A stretch of DNA of 64,000 nt from Telopea speciosissima (Eukaryota > Streptophyta > Magnoliopsida > Proteales > Proteaceae), in contig NC_057924.1 of assembly GCF_018873765.1 (NCBI RefSeq), forward strand, positions 8,370,001 to 8,434,000, in the 5' to 3' direction. Of the stretch, positions 22,391 to 34,100 are shown piece after piece; position 1 is the first letter of the stretch, and every line of letters starts with the position of its first letter. The notes below the pieces were generated by a model. It saw nothing but the letters and a program-made list of their open reading frames with translations, was not told where the DNA came from and did not search any database. A program made the position numbers and the translations under genes.

Positions 22391-24013
22391 TTAAGGGTGA
22401 GAGTGAGAATGAGGTCCATGGTGACCTCTTTCGGCCATCTGAGCACCACCTGCGTTGCTCGTGCCATGCTGCTTTTCTTCTTCACCCATGGTCGAATTGG
22501 AAGAAACATAATAAGCGACACAAAATAATCCATGAACGAAGCACAATATACCTCCAATGGACAAGAAATGATGGTTTGAGAATCCACACGAGCCTCTCGA
22601 TTTCGAGTTTGCCAATGCCCCTATGATCAACATCGAGAATCCAACGACTAATATGATCCTGATCATCACAACCAAATATGGTTAAGACTTGAACTGGCCC
22701 CAGTGAAATAGAACATCATATCTAAACTAATGTCTTTGTGTGCACTTTCATTGACTACTGCAATTGTTCAGGGGCTACATGACCAGTTAACGTTCTCTTG
22801 CCCTATAAAACTCTCCTACATTATATGTCTATATGTGTTTTTGGTGTATTCAGCATTGTCATTCTCGTTTTTATTTGGATAGATCGTATCCCAATTGAAG
22901 GTCCATAGGCCATTAGAGGTTTTGCATCCCAACTCAAGAAAGGGCGGCCAAGGGGTGGGTCTCCCTGGATGCCAACGCTCTACTACACTGGCAGCTGGCC
23001 ACTACGCATTCCCATCATTGTCAAGAGAGAGAGATATGATGATGATGATGATGATGACGATGATGACGATGATGATGATGAAAAAGAAAAGAACCCAGAG
23101 ATACATACCATGAGACAAAGAGGCAAATCACTGCTAATTGCCTGTTACCTGAAGCTCTCTTAAACTCGTCCTTGGAACAAATACACATGCAACCCCCAAG
23201 GAAGTTTGCAATTACGTGCGCTAGAGCCAGAATTGATGCTGCAGCCACTCCTAGCTTGAATGCACCATGGCTTGGTTCTCTACATTCGAAAATCCACACG
23301 CTTATATGCTTCGCCTGTAAATTTTTTTTAGAAGAAGAATAAATCAGGAAAGAAATTTTTTTAGGGGTTGTTAAACGAACCCGGGTTTTGACCCGGGTTG
23401 GGGTGCCACCCGAGAGGGCAGCCACGTTTTTGGCGTGACCCACCTGGGGAGGTCGGTCACTTAGAGTGACCTTCCCCCTTGTATCCTACTTCGATCAGGA
23501 CAAAGGCTGAGGTTGGGGGTTTAATTATATAAAGACATAATCTTCCCCTCGTTAACCCTAATACCATTATTGAGATCATAGTTTCTCTCTCTCTCTCACT
23601 CAATCTCGTTTTCCAAGTTACTTTCGTGTTGTCTGTGGGATTCCATCTTTTTCCAAAGATTTGTAAATATGAAAATTTTCTTTGTAGAGAAACCTGACAA
23701 GAAATTCGAAGATCGTGAAAAAGATCGTTTGAGTTCGTGAAGCTTGTAACCAATCCCGTACGAGATCCTCTTCTGCTGCGTTCCCATCTCCGTTCAGGTC
23801 ACACTCTAACGGATAGTGATTTATTTAGATGGGTAAAATCAGGAAAGAAAATAAAAAACCAAATTCAACAGGACCAAGAAAATGATGTTCATACACATCA
23901 CAAAGCTCACTGACCTTGTTTTGTGCGATTTCAGCTTCGATGCCGAGTATCCCTGCCACAATGTCCATGACAAGGATCAAAACACAAATGAATGCACCTG
24001 CAGCTCTTGCCAT
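22391..24013 (-). CDS. DUF1218 four-TM membrane protein, copy 2
   Basis: Three exons on the minus strand, 23915-24013, 23109-23314 and 22391-22658, join in frame to 190 aa. Start MARAAGAFICVLILVMDIVA; exon 2 begins AKHISVWIFECREPSHGAFK; exon 3 carries GSCGFSNHHFLSIGGILCFV and ends in a His-rich tail HHGPHSHSHP, which copy 1 lacks. Exon boundaries and phases are identical to copy 1, and the hydrophobic segments and cysteines are kept, so both copies look functional. Main divergence is in the cytosolic C-terminal tail and the first ten residues. Intron 1 is 600 bp, against 167 bp in copy 1, because of a 480-bp retroposon-like insertion. Function as for copy 1: DUF1218 family, cell-wall/development-linked, mechanism unknown. 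Confidence 0.93.
23037..23082. repeat. (GAT)n microsatellite beside the exon 2 donor of copy 2
   Basis: About 15 triplets of GAT with two GAC variants, at the same place relative to the splice donor as in copy 1. It was therefore present before the gene duplicated. Confidence 0.9.
23356..23835 (-). mobile_element. 480-bp retroposon-like insertion in intron 1 of copy 2
   Basis: The segment is bounded by an identical 15-bp direct repeat, AAATCAGGAAAGAAA (23341-23355 and 23836-23850); the intron of copy 1 has a single similar stretch. Read on the minus strand the insert ends in a short A-run, so it looks like an RNA copied by LINE machinery. The insert has no frame of a known protein. It carries TATATAATTAAA-like and CT-rich parts and a GC-rich ACCCGGGTCAAAACCCGGGT palindrome near its 3' end. 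Family unknown; it could be a copied LTR transcript or host RNA. Confidence 0.65.
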
Positions 24014-24091
24014 TCTTGCAGATTTGGAGCTCTAATCTGAAGAGATGGGTTTGAAAGAGGAGGAGAAGGAGATGGGCTTTCCCTTTGTTAT

Positions 24092-24129
<38 letters not shown>

Positions 24130-24420
24130 GGTGGAGACTGGAGACCGGAATAAAGTTCAAAGAGTGTTTGTGGAGACTCATATTAATACCATCTGAAAGA
24201 GATTAGCTTAGCTGTGATGAGGAAGGAAAAGCTTCTTTTTTCATGACGGTTTACTTTATTTACTATGGCTTCTCTTCCCTCTCCCTTCTTTTCCAATGTT
24301 TGGATTCCTTCCATGGGAGACAAGGAAAGTAGGGTATCAGCCAGCCAAAAAAGAGATGACACCCCTAGATCGATTCTAGATCACTTAACCGTGTTGTATG
24401 TTACACATACAGGTAGGTGA
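24014..24420 (-). promoter_or_regulatory. 5' flank of DUF1218 copy 2 with (GA)n tract
   Basis: It shares long blocks with the flank of copy 1. A (GA)n tract at about 24093-24126 is expanded relative to copy 1 and would lie in or near the 5'UTR. Confidence 0.65.
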
Positions 24421-24496
24421 TCATCTATCCTTCTTAGCTTCCGTAATTGCTTTTCAGTACGCTGCAAATCTGCAATGATACCGCATTGGCATGTTG

Positions 24497-26008
24497 CAAC
24501 CATGGAAGAAAAACTCGATCAAAACCTATCGCAACAACCGAGTTAACTCGGTCTCACAGGTTTTCGAGACAAGTTGAAGGAGGATTTTATAAAATCCTTG
24601 GATTCGATCGGGTTTCAATGGCTTCGACTAGTTTCGATGGTTTCGACATATATGCCTATCGAAATTAGGGGAAACTTGGCTCGAAACTAGGATAGACAGG
24701 TATTTATGGTAGAAACTGCCAAAAACCAAGAGAGACACTTAGTAATGTGTAATATCATTTAAGTAAATGATTTTGTATTTCATTTACTCAAGATATGATT
24801 CATAGATAAGCAAATAAAATACCCCCTATTTGAATCCAATAAAAATAGTTAAAAAATCAAATTCCAAAAGATAAAAAAAGTCAACCCCCAGTTCAAGAAG
24901 AAAAATTGGATTTTCGACAGTAAGTGCAATTTTCAACTTTCTAATGCTGGGTTTTTTTCTCAAATCTAAAAATTCCATAAATCTTAATATGGTAAAACCA
25001 AGGTTCTAAAACTCGGGTTTCGACTAGGTTTTGAGCAGCTAGAAACCGAGTTCATCTCGATTTCGACCATATCTCGATTGAAACCTGGGACTTTCTCCAG
25101 GCTAACTCGGACCTTGATTTCGAGGCTTAGAAATTGTTTTTTTGCCCTGATTCTTGTTGTGCTGCTTATCTTTGACATTTTAAACCCAATCCATGCATTA
25201 GTTTCACATAGAGAACACTAAAAATATTACCTGTGGTTTTGATCCAAGTTTGATACTATATATTATTCTTGGACATGGTATCGAATAAGGTTTAATCGGA
25301 ACATAACTCCTTCAATATAAATGAGATTTAAGCAATCTTGGATTTGTTAGAAAGCTTTGTTTTGATAGTTTTCCAACAAAATCCAAGATTGTTTAAATCT
25401 CATATATATTGAAGGAGTTATGTACCGATCAAACTTAATTTGATGTGTGCAAATGCTGTCAAAATCGCTCTGAATGAAAATATTTTTTTGGACATTAAAA
25501 CAAATAAATATTTTACCGCACTTTAAGTTTTTAGCAATGTTTCACCATATTAAGATTTATTGAATTTTTAGATTTGTGAAAAATCCCAGCATTAGAAAGT
25601 TGAAAATTACACCTACCGTTGAAAATCCAGTTTTTGTTCTTGAATTGGGGGTTGACTTTTTTCCCTTTTGAAATTTGATTTTTTACCTATTTTTATTGGA
25701 TTCAAATAAGAGGTATTTGCTTATTTATGACTAATATCTTAAGTAAATGAAATACAAATACAAAAACATTTACTTGTCTGTCCTGATTTCTGGCATAAAT
25801 ACCTATCTGTCTTAGTTTCGAACCAAGTTTCCCCTAGTTTCGATGGGCATATGTGTCGAAATAACCAAAATATGGTCGAAGCCATCGAAACCCAGTCGAA
25901 TCTAGGGATTTTTATAAAATTCTCCTTCAACTCGTCTCAGAAACCTGCGAAACCGAGTTAACTCGATGGTTTCGACAGGTTTCGATCGAGTTTTTCTTCC
26001 ATGGTTTT
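24497..26008. mobile_element. 1.5-kb inverted-repeat (foldback) element with hairpin core
   Basis: Two arms of about 450-500 bp (24497-24997 and 25547-26008) are inverted copies. The left starts CCATGGAAGAAAAACTCGAT and the right ends ATCGAGTTTTTCTTCCATGG. Both hold the same inner landmarks, such as GTTAACTCGG, TCGAAATTAGGGGAAACTTG-like sequence, CCCCCAGTTCAAG and CTTTCTAATGCTGGG. The ~550-bp centre contains a second inverted repeat (about 25307-25427, arms around AATCCAAGATTGTTTAAATC). Part of the centre recurs at 62629-63111. No coding frame and no clear target-site duplication were found, so the class (MULE-like or foldback) is open. Confidence 0.75.
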
Positions 26009-26218
26009 AGTGCACGGTATCAGTCACTTTCAAAACCGATATGATATCAATACGATATTGGCATGGATAGGCTATATAGGACAAATTTACCCCTAATTTT
26101 CCTTAGAACCGGATTTTTTAACCCCTGTCCTTATCTTTTCACTAATACAGTAGCGGAACAGTAACGGTACTGAACTATCGATACCTCAAACCATGAGATC
26201 ATTAGACAATGCAATAAG

Positions 26219-27560
26219 TAGGGGTGTCAATTCCAAGCCCGGACCGGCAGACCGAACCAAGCCCGCCCGGATAAAGCCCGGCCCGCCCCAGCCCGTTTAC
26301 TAAACCTGTCGTACTTAAGCCCGACACGTTTAACAATTGGGTGGTCCCGATGTGGGGTTTTAGCCCGTCGGGCACCCGACCGAACCAACCAATTACAGGC
26401 CCAACCTGGCCGGCCCGGTTATAGCCCGACCTAGCCCAACCCTTTAACTTGTAAACTTCCCCTCCCCTTCCCTCTCTCTGTCTCTTATGGGTGGCTGTCA
26501 ATATTTACCTATGGGATTCGTGCTGCAAATGAATATTAAGTTCTTTATGATTCAAACATGTACTAAATAAGAGAGAATCACGTGACCCTAAATCTAAGCA
26601 AACCCACCAAATTAAGAAAATTGATTCTACCCATTTCGCTAGAGTTTTAATTCAGATGGGAAAGAACAGTTATAATCGATCAGAATGACTTCATCCAAAT
26701 AAACCACAAAGAAATACTTGGGAGGTGACCATCCAGCATCGGAGAGCTATATACAATTGGTCTGATTGAGATTAAATTCTGAGACTGACTTTCTGGTTCA
26801 GTAGATAGAGAGGATAAGAAGATGGAATAGAAAAGTTGTTGCGGATCCTATTCCTCAGCATGTGGAGTAACAACAAAGACAACAGTGAAGAAGGAGGAAA
26901 CCAAGATCAATCCAAAGCAAGAAGTGGTGAAGGAGGCCAAAGATAACATACCATGTGGTACTACTGCTGCTGGTCTGGAGTCTCCAAAAACTGAAGAAAT
27001 GAAAAGAGTTCTGTTGCTGCTGTTAAGAAAGAAGAGCAAATCAAAGTGAATGTAAGACGCAGGGGAGGTTGAAAATCAAATCTGCATGATAATATGACAT
27101 GGTAGAAGTTTATTGGGTGTCTACATAGTATTTATACTTTCCATTTTTCTGTGTCTTTAAGTCTGGTCTTGTCATTGAAGTTATGGTCTTTTATTTCTAC
27201 AAGAACATATTAATAATTTCATCATATATACAATTGAGTAACTAGATGATTTGAGGAAATAAGCTGTAAGAATCGGATGTTGGTGGAAAGAATGTGAGAG
27301 AGAGAGAAACCAGATTTGGAAAGGAACAAAATCGGGTGTCACACTACTCAAAAATGACTACATCGTTTAAAGTCCGTTTAGATTTAAATAGGCCTACAGT
27401 CCGATTTTACACCATTTTAGACCCAGTTAAGGATTGATTACACTAGTCCGATTGTAACCTGAAACCCGATCAGGCCCGGCCCAAAGACTTAAATGGGCTA
27501 TCACGATGCAGGCTTTAAGCACCGTGAGGCCCAGCTAGGCCCGACCGAACCAGTCTACTG
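26219..27560. mobile_element. hAT-like non-autonomous element, 1342 bp
   Basis: The left end TAGGGGTGTCAATTCC is a hAT-type terminus. Flanking 8-mers are GCAATAAG (26211-26218) and CCAATAAG (27561-27568), 7 of 8 matching. The right end CAGTCTACTG is a poor inverted match to the left, but both subterminal zones are rich in GCCCGRCC-type motifs. There is no transposase frame; the 99-codon minus-strand open stretch at the left end is a by-product of those motifs. The boundaries are less certain than for the other hAT copies. Confidence 0.6.
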
Positions 27561-27721
27561 CCAATAAGGACAAGAAATAGAGCCATCAACATCTGGCAGT
27601 AGTGTTGAATCTAAAGGAAAACCACCTCCGTTGCATGACATCTGTCCCTTGTTTAATCCAACGTCTAGAAAAAGGATCCAAGTGACATCTAGATGTAGTG
27701 GGACCTTATCCCGGGGTTTTA

Positions 27722-27880
27722 AGAATTTTTATCCACTGCTGTGCACTGCAGCACTGCTGTGCCATCGTGCGGTGCAGTAGCGGCCATGTGTACACAGCGA
27801 ACCCCATTGTGCACATATGGCCGCTGCTGCGTCGCACGATGGCACAACAACGCTGCAGTGCACAGCAGCGGATAAAGGTC
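27722..27880. mobile_element. MULE-like foldback MITE (159 bp) in the HSA32 upstream region
   Basis: The arms TTTATCCACTGCTGTGCACT and, in reverse complement, TTTATCCGCTGCTGTGCACT continue pairing for about 70 bp. Flanking 9-mers GGGGTTTTA (27713-27721) and CGGGTTTTA (27881-27889) match at 8 of 9, as expected for a Mutator-type insertion. It ends about 90 bp before the HSE-like site of HSA32. Confidence 0.75.
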
Positions 27881-27966
27881 CGGGTTTTAGACCTTCGCGT
27901 ATGCCGATAAATCCCTGAAGACGAGAAGAGGAGACTAGACATAGACAATAGACGACGAACGACACC

Positions 27967-27994
27967 TTCTAGAACCAACTCCGAGCTTCCGGAG
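27967..27994 (+). promoter_or_regulatory. Heat-shock-element-like site upstream of HSA32
   Basis: TTCTAGAA (27967-27974) is a perfect TTCnnGAA core, and TTCCGGAG (27987-27994) is a second, imperfect one. Heat-shock factors bind arrays of nGAAn units. It lies about 130 bp before the HSA32 start codon, a sensible place for a heat-induced gene. Binding is inferred. Confidence 0.65.
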
Positions 27995-28102
27995 TCCCAC
28001 AAACCGCACTCGAGAAAACAACATTACAATACCAAAGATTGTGATCCTCCTTCTGCCCCTTCTTCCTGTCTCCTCTTCCATTTCGTAGTCTCGTGTTGAA
28101 TC

Positions 28103-31100
28103 ATGTCTGCGTATCTATGGAAGAGCTTTTGTGAGGACGAAGATCGACCGGAAAAGCCTCGGAGTTATGGAGTCACTGAGATGAGAGGCCCTAATTACAG
28201 TATTTTGAGCCAAAACGTTCTCCAGGTGTGTTCTTCTTTAACCCCCTCAGCTAACAGTTACTCTTTTAGTTTTCATTTGTATGTCCTTCCTTTTATGATT
28301 GTGGTGGAGGTTGTGCGAGTTTTTAGCTTGCTTCTTCAGTTTTCATTCATTCTTCTGTCTGCGTTCAGATTCTTTTGGTTCTTCTGTTTACTTTGTATTG
28401 GATTGAAGCATCTTATATTGAGCTCAGATGCCAATTGTTTCTCCTAAGAGGATTGCTGACATTTCGGATGACTAGATTTTTGTGGAAAACGCAATTCAAT
28501 TTAGAATAGTTTTTATTTAATTATGTATTTTTTGTTCTGAAGGATTTTACTCATTTTCACGTGTTTTCTGATGTTTGGTTAGTTAAATTCATTAAACTTA
28601 GCCGAGCTTAGATACCTAATGTTTTTCTGCAGAAACTTTCCAAAGAATTGCATCTTTTTGGTGAAGTTGAGATGATCGGCATCATGATCTTAAAACTTTA
28701 ATTTTCAAATAATTAGTAACGCGCATAAGAAGTGGGACCTCTGAGAAAAAGTAAATTGTTTGTGTCAAATTTAGAAGGGAGTGCTTGAAAGTTAGAATAT
28801 ATGAAAAGTAGGGCGTGGTTTTGTATTTAGAGCCGAATAGAGGATCAGTGCTAGGTGTTGGCAATTATACCAATGAAATTGAGTATGTAAAGCTTATCAT
28901 AACGACTTAAACACTTGAAAATGAAAGTTATCATGTACCATAGGAGAGCTATATACACGAATGAAAATCACGAACACTTGATGGGGCTGAGTTGTGCCAC
29001 TGGTCACTATCCTTGACATCGTAGTCGGTCCCCTATGGTGCATTATGGGTTCTTACGAATTAACCTCCAAGATTAAATAGCCCCTTAGGCCTTCTAGTAG
29101 TTGTTGCAATCACTTATTAGGCCGCATTGGGGCACACTTAGGTGGTACTCAATCATCAAGAGGAATGGAACTTCTTCATCACGAGGTTGAGTGCTATGTA
29201 GATGACTTCGTTCTACAACTTGAGTTGAGTAAAGCCATAGCTGACTCCAGGGGTCTTCAATTCGTTGGGCAAAGGGGTCATCTCCTAGATCAATGGTCTC
29301 TATTTTTCCAGCTAGCTGTCATAATAGGAACTCAAAAGCCTCGTCATCTGCGGAAAAAAAAACTCTTGCGTAGCCTTCATACCCCCTTCCGGCACAACAA
29401 AAGCAAAGGTTGGCAACCCAGGCTCTCTTCCATCAACAGATGAGTATGAACTTGTATTTTTTTGATTGGGATTTTCGAGTGCTTGGCCAGGGTTGCTTGA
29501 TGTGGCTTCCTATGTCACTCTTTGGGGAGTCCAGTCATCTCAGCATTGGACTTGACCGAACGAATAATTGATTCGCGTAGTACGTAGTCCCAGTCTCACT
29601 TGGATCGCTTCGAACAACTTGGTTCACTTGTTTGATTTGTGGATTCGTTCCTCCCCTGAAAAAAGCTTAGCGAAAGGGTCCGACTAGCTTGGGTTAACCC
29701 AATAGTGATGATCTCCTTTTTCCTCATTTTTTGTCTCTTCCTATTAGATCGGCTTATGGAAAGGAACCTGCCGAGGCTTTGGCATAGGGATAAAAGGCGG
29801 ATGTTGGGTGCCACCCGGAGGCACCTGGGAATGGGATGGAATGTAGATAAAGCAAGGGCATGCAGAAGGGCTGTAGCTAAACTCAACTATCATAGGCTGG
29901 GGCTGGCCGGCCAGGCAATGAAATTGTTGAAGGACAGACTCGTCAAACTAAAAAGCAACCTGCATTTGTTGACTAAAAGCCAAAGCTTCACACAAACCCA
30001 ATGCCGATGTGAGACAGAAAGCAACACACACAAGCAAGGGATTGTAATTGTAGTGAGAATTCACTAAAGCTAAAGTAAGTGAATACCTTGTTCTTTGATT
30101 TCCCTCAAACAAGCAGATATTCTCGAAAGCCTCACGCAAGCCTAGAAGCTTGAAAACCGATTCCTTGTTGTTCAAACTCGAAAGCTAAAGAGACCCAAAA
30201 GCCTATCTCGAAACCTGCGAGTGGCGCTGTTAAGCCCACGAGCCTTGTCTGAAGTTCTCTGTAACCTTAGGTGTTGGCAATTGTACTAATGAAATTGAGA
30301 ATGTAAAACTTATTATAACGACTTAAACACTTGAAGATGAAAGTTATCACGTAGGAGAGCTATATACACGAATGAAAATCACGAACACTTGATGGGGCTG
30401 AGTTGTGCCACTGGTCACTATCCTTAACATCGTAGTCGGTCCCCTATGGTGCATTATGGGTTCTTACGAATTAACCTCCAAGATTAAATAGCCCCTTAGG
30501 CCTTCTAGCAGTTGTTGAAATCACTTATTAGGCCGCATTGGGGCACACTTAGGTGGTACTCAGTCATTAACAGGAATCGAACTCATAAAACTCTTAAAAC
30601 AGTAAAGTGGGAGTCAAAACAGAGAGAGAGAGAGTATATGAGGGAGAGAGACACTTAGGAAAATTATATTCAAGAGGGACCAAAATATGTCTCAGGAGGG
30701 GGAGGGAGGGAGGGAGGAGAGAGAGAGAGAGAGTTTAAAACATCGTCGACATCGGCAACACGTTGGACGACGCTCATCCGATGTCGGTAAAATTTCATTG
30801 AACATCAGTTAGAGTTTAAAACATGTCAGTAAATTGACTAAATTCCTAATAAACCCAAATTAGAACATGCTTTGGCCAACGTTGAAACCAACATAAATCG
30901 ATGTCAGAAAAAACATATGACATCAGCAAAAAATATCTGGTTACAAGTTCGGCCACCAGAAAAAGGAACCATGCACACAAAGGCTACTCCATGCTGCACC
31001 ATGTCGCATCATGACACGATCCGGCTCGGTTTTGGCCCACACATGTGTGAAAATAAACCTCGAACCCTCCCCCCCCGACAAGAGAGCATAGTGAGCCTTT

Positions 31101-34100
31101 CTTTCATAGAACCCAACCCTTGTAGTTCTCATTATACTATATAAACCTAACTCTACTCTCTTCCATAAGCAATGTGGGACTAAACATTTCCCACTACTTT
31201 GCTTTACTAGAAGCAACATTGGGGAAATCTTGATGTCAAAAGTTGTAGGAGGCAAAAACAAAGAACTAAAAAGGTTTTTTGAAACATCTTTTTCTTTTGT
31301 AAATGCTTTTAGATATTCCATGTTTAATCTTGATGGTTTGAGCCTTTGTAAACATGTTAGCCAATTATTTTTTTGACTTTTCAAATTCGATAGCTATGTT
31401 TCTTCAGTAATATACCATTTCATCATACTCTGCTTTAGGCGTATATGCCTCTTCTTACCATTATAAACCTTACTCTTTGCCTTAGTAATTACAACTTCAC
31501 TATCATAATGAAGTGATATAGATGGCATAGGCTTTGACCATAAGGGGATATTCGTAACCATTTGGCTTTAGCATCAACTTTTTCTAAAGCCACAAACTCT
31601 ATTTCCATGGTGGATCCTATTCTACTAAGTTTGTTTAACTGACCATAGTCACTGTATTTGGAACCGGTGCTCTCATGACCATACTCATAATCATACCGAG
31701 GTTGAGATGCATGCCACGACTGATGCTCACTAGTAGTATCTATACTCATGCTTCCAAAATTTTCAAACATGGTCTTCATACTCGTGTCCTCATCCTGAGC
31801 TTGTGATTGTTTGTGATGCGGGCGTTTCTGGTACATAGTGGGGGCACCATGGTCCTAATCTGATGACTTTCCGGTGGAAAATTCGACCAAAACCATTACA
31901 GTTTGGGGTGGAGTGTGTGTTCTCTGCCGAAACCAGCGAGCTTTGCGAGATCTCGACTGATCTTGGTCGAGATCTGGAATTATATAAAGGCTGCTCCAAT
32001 CAAGTTGAACCGAGATCTCGGCAAGATGATGTAATATTTTCGTATCGCCTAGTATATCGTCTCGCCATCTCAAAATAGTGAGATATTAGCGAGATCTCGC
32101 CGAGTTTTTATTCCATGGCACTTGGTGTCCAATGTGTCAGAGCTCTGGGCATATGGTGCTTGAATGCTGACACCATTTTTAACAGAACAATTTGCACTCA
32201 ACTGGCAGCAATGACCACTTCTCCTTTAAGTGGTTCTGTTGCTGGTTGAAATCCTGATTTGGGTGCTGCCTACCAAATGCGACCAAATAAGTATGGAACT
32301 TATGAACCTCTCTTTATGCTTGAAGTACCATATGTTTCTGATCAGTTATGGGTTGGCAATGTGCTGTTTTTGATATCCGTACTGTTGGCCTTTCTTACTC
32401 CTGCCTTCCATTCATTATATTTTGTTGCATGTCCTTAAATTTTCAAAGAATCTTCTAGTGTTCCCAAGTTCACAGCTGATATTTATGCGTTTGTGAATGT
32501 GTTTTTGCTTTGTGAAGTATCAATCTTTGAGCAAAGTCCTACTTGGGGGAAAAATTGATCATGGGCTTTAAAAGCTTGGTCTTGTCTATCTCAAATCAAT
32601 AATGATACCGAATCTTCTTTTGTTTATGGACATGCTCCCACTGATACATTGCCTCAATGTTTTAGATACCCCTTAGTTGAATGGCTTCTGAAGATATTCA
32701 GCTCAATAAATCTCCAGCTTGAGGGATGAAGTGGTCACATTTTTATTGCTCTTGTCAACTTGGGGGAAGCCGCAAATGTGGTCTGAATGACACTTCTATA
32801 GGTGTATTTGGAATTTTACACCACCTTATGATTGCCCTTTGTTTTATTCCAATAAGCGATTAGCTTCAAGTGAACACTTGTAGTTAGGTGCGGTTATGCC
32901 TCATTCCTTACTGAACCTTCATCAATCCAAGTGTTTCTTTTTTTCAATTCTCTCTCTCTGTCTCTGTCGAGTCTGTTTCAGCTTGGTCTCTGTTCTCTCC
33001 ATCAACCTCTCCCTCGATCGTTGTTTCTTTGTCATGTCTGACGGCTCTGCAGTACTCTTGGTCGCTGTATCTTGCGTCTGGCATTGGCAGATGCTTAGAC
33101 TCTTGGTCTATCTGTATGACTCATTCTCTCTCTCTCTCTCTCTTTCCCTCCCTGTCTCTCTGTTGGCAGCATTAGAATACAATTTTTCGTTCATGTAAAC
33201 CTGAATGATTTCAAGCCTCCTGTAAATAAACAAGTTTAAAAAGAAAAGCAATTCAAAGAATCATCAACCCTTTCAGTAGGATATTTGATGTCTTATCAAC
33301 GTCTGTATCTATTGGGAGGGAAAAAAAGAGATGGGGAAAATGAAATTTCTATATTGGTGGGTGGAAATCAATGTCGAATTTACGATCTAAATCTGCTCAA
33401 AGGTATCAAAGTTCGCCCCAGTTAGATCCTTGGAGACTACGTTAATGGAATGCTACCAAAAATTTCTAGGCTCTCTATTTGTTGTCTCTCTTCTTCATTA
33501 CCTGAATGTATCTTCACTTCTTCAGATTTTATCCTATTCAGCTGAAACAGAAACATTGAATCCCATGAGAAGACATCATTCTTTGCTTCTGTATGATTTT
33601 TATTAGCACTATTAATTGTCTGAAATTCTGCTGCGTTACAACTGTTCATCTTGCAGTTGTTTCTAGAACTCTGTATTGCTTCATTGAAGAAGGAGCCAGT
33701 ACTCATTCTCAATGTTGAGATAGAATTCTCTGAAATATGTGTCTCTGTCTTGTTATCACAAGAAGCTAGACGAGGCATTGAAGAAATCCAAAACCTGAGC
33801 TCGTCTCCAATTGGGTTTAATTCTTAATCAGAAGATCTGAAATCTTGGTGTTGCTGATACATAAGGCTGGAATTAGGTCCCATCGAATTGATTTTGAGCT
33901 TTTGGAATTCAATCAAAGGAAAAAGGATCAAAGGCTGGCTCGGTGACTGGCAGATGTTGTTGGGACACCTCATTTAGTTGAGCATCATAGTAGCTTGAAT
34001 CGTTAATGGAAACTGCAGTCCCACGTTGTAAACTTGATATGGTTTTTTGTTTAATTGGATGAGATGGTTGCAAAGTAGGCTTCATGTTTGTTGCATATCT

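Noticed and set aside
26202-26501. Gly/Arg-rich 99-codon minus-strand frame
   Set aside because: It comes from GCCCGRCC-type repeats at the end of a hAT element; no protein family.
29165-29443. Possible coding frame with YVDD-like motif
   Set aside because: Only the motif and a few flanking residues resemble reverse transcriptase; the rest is unrelated, so it is noted only as a scrap within a fossil.
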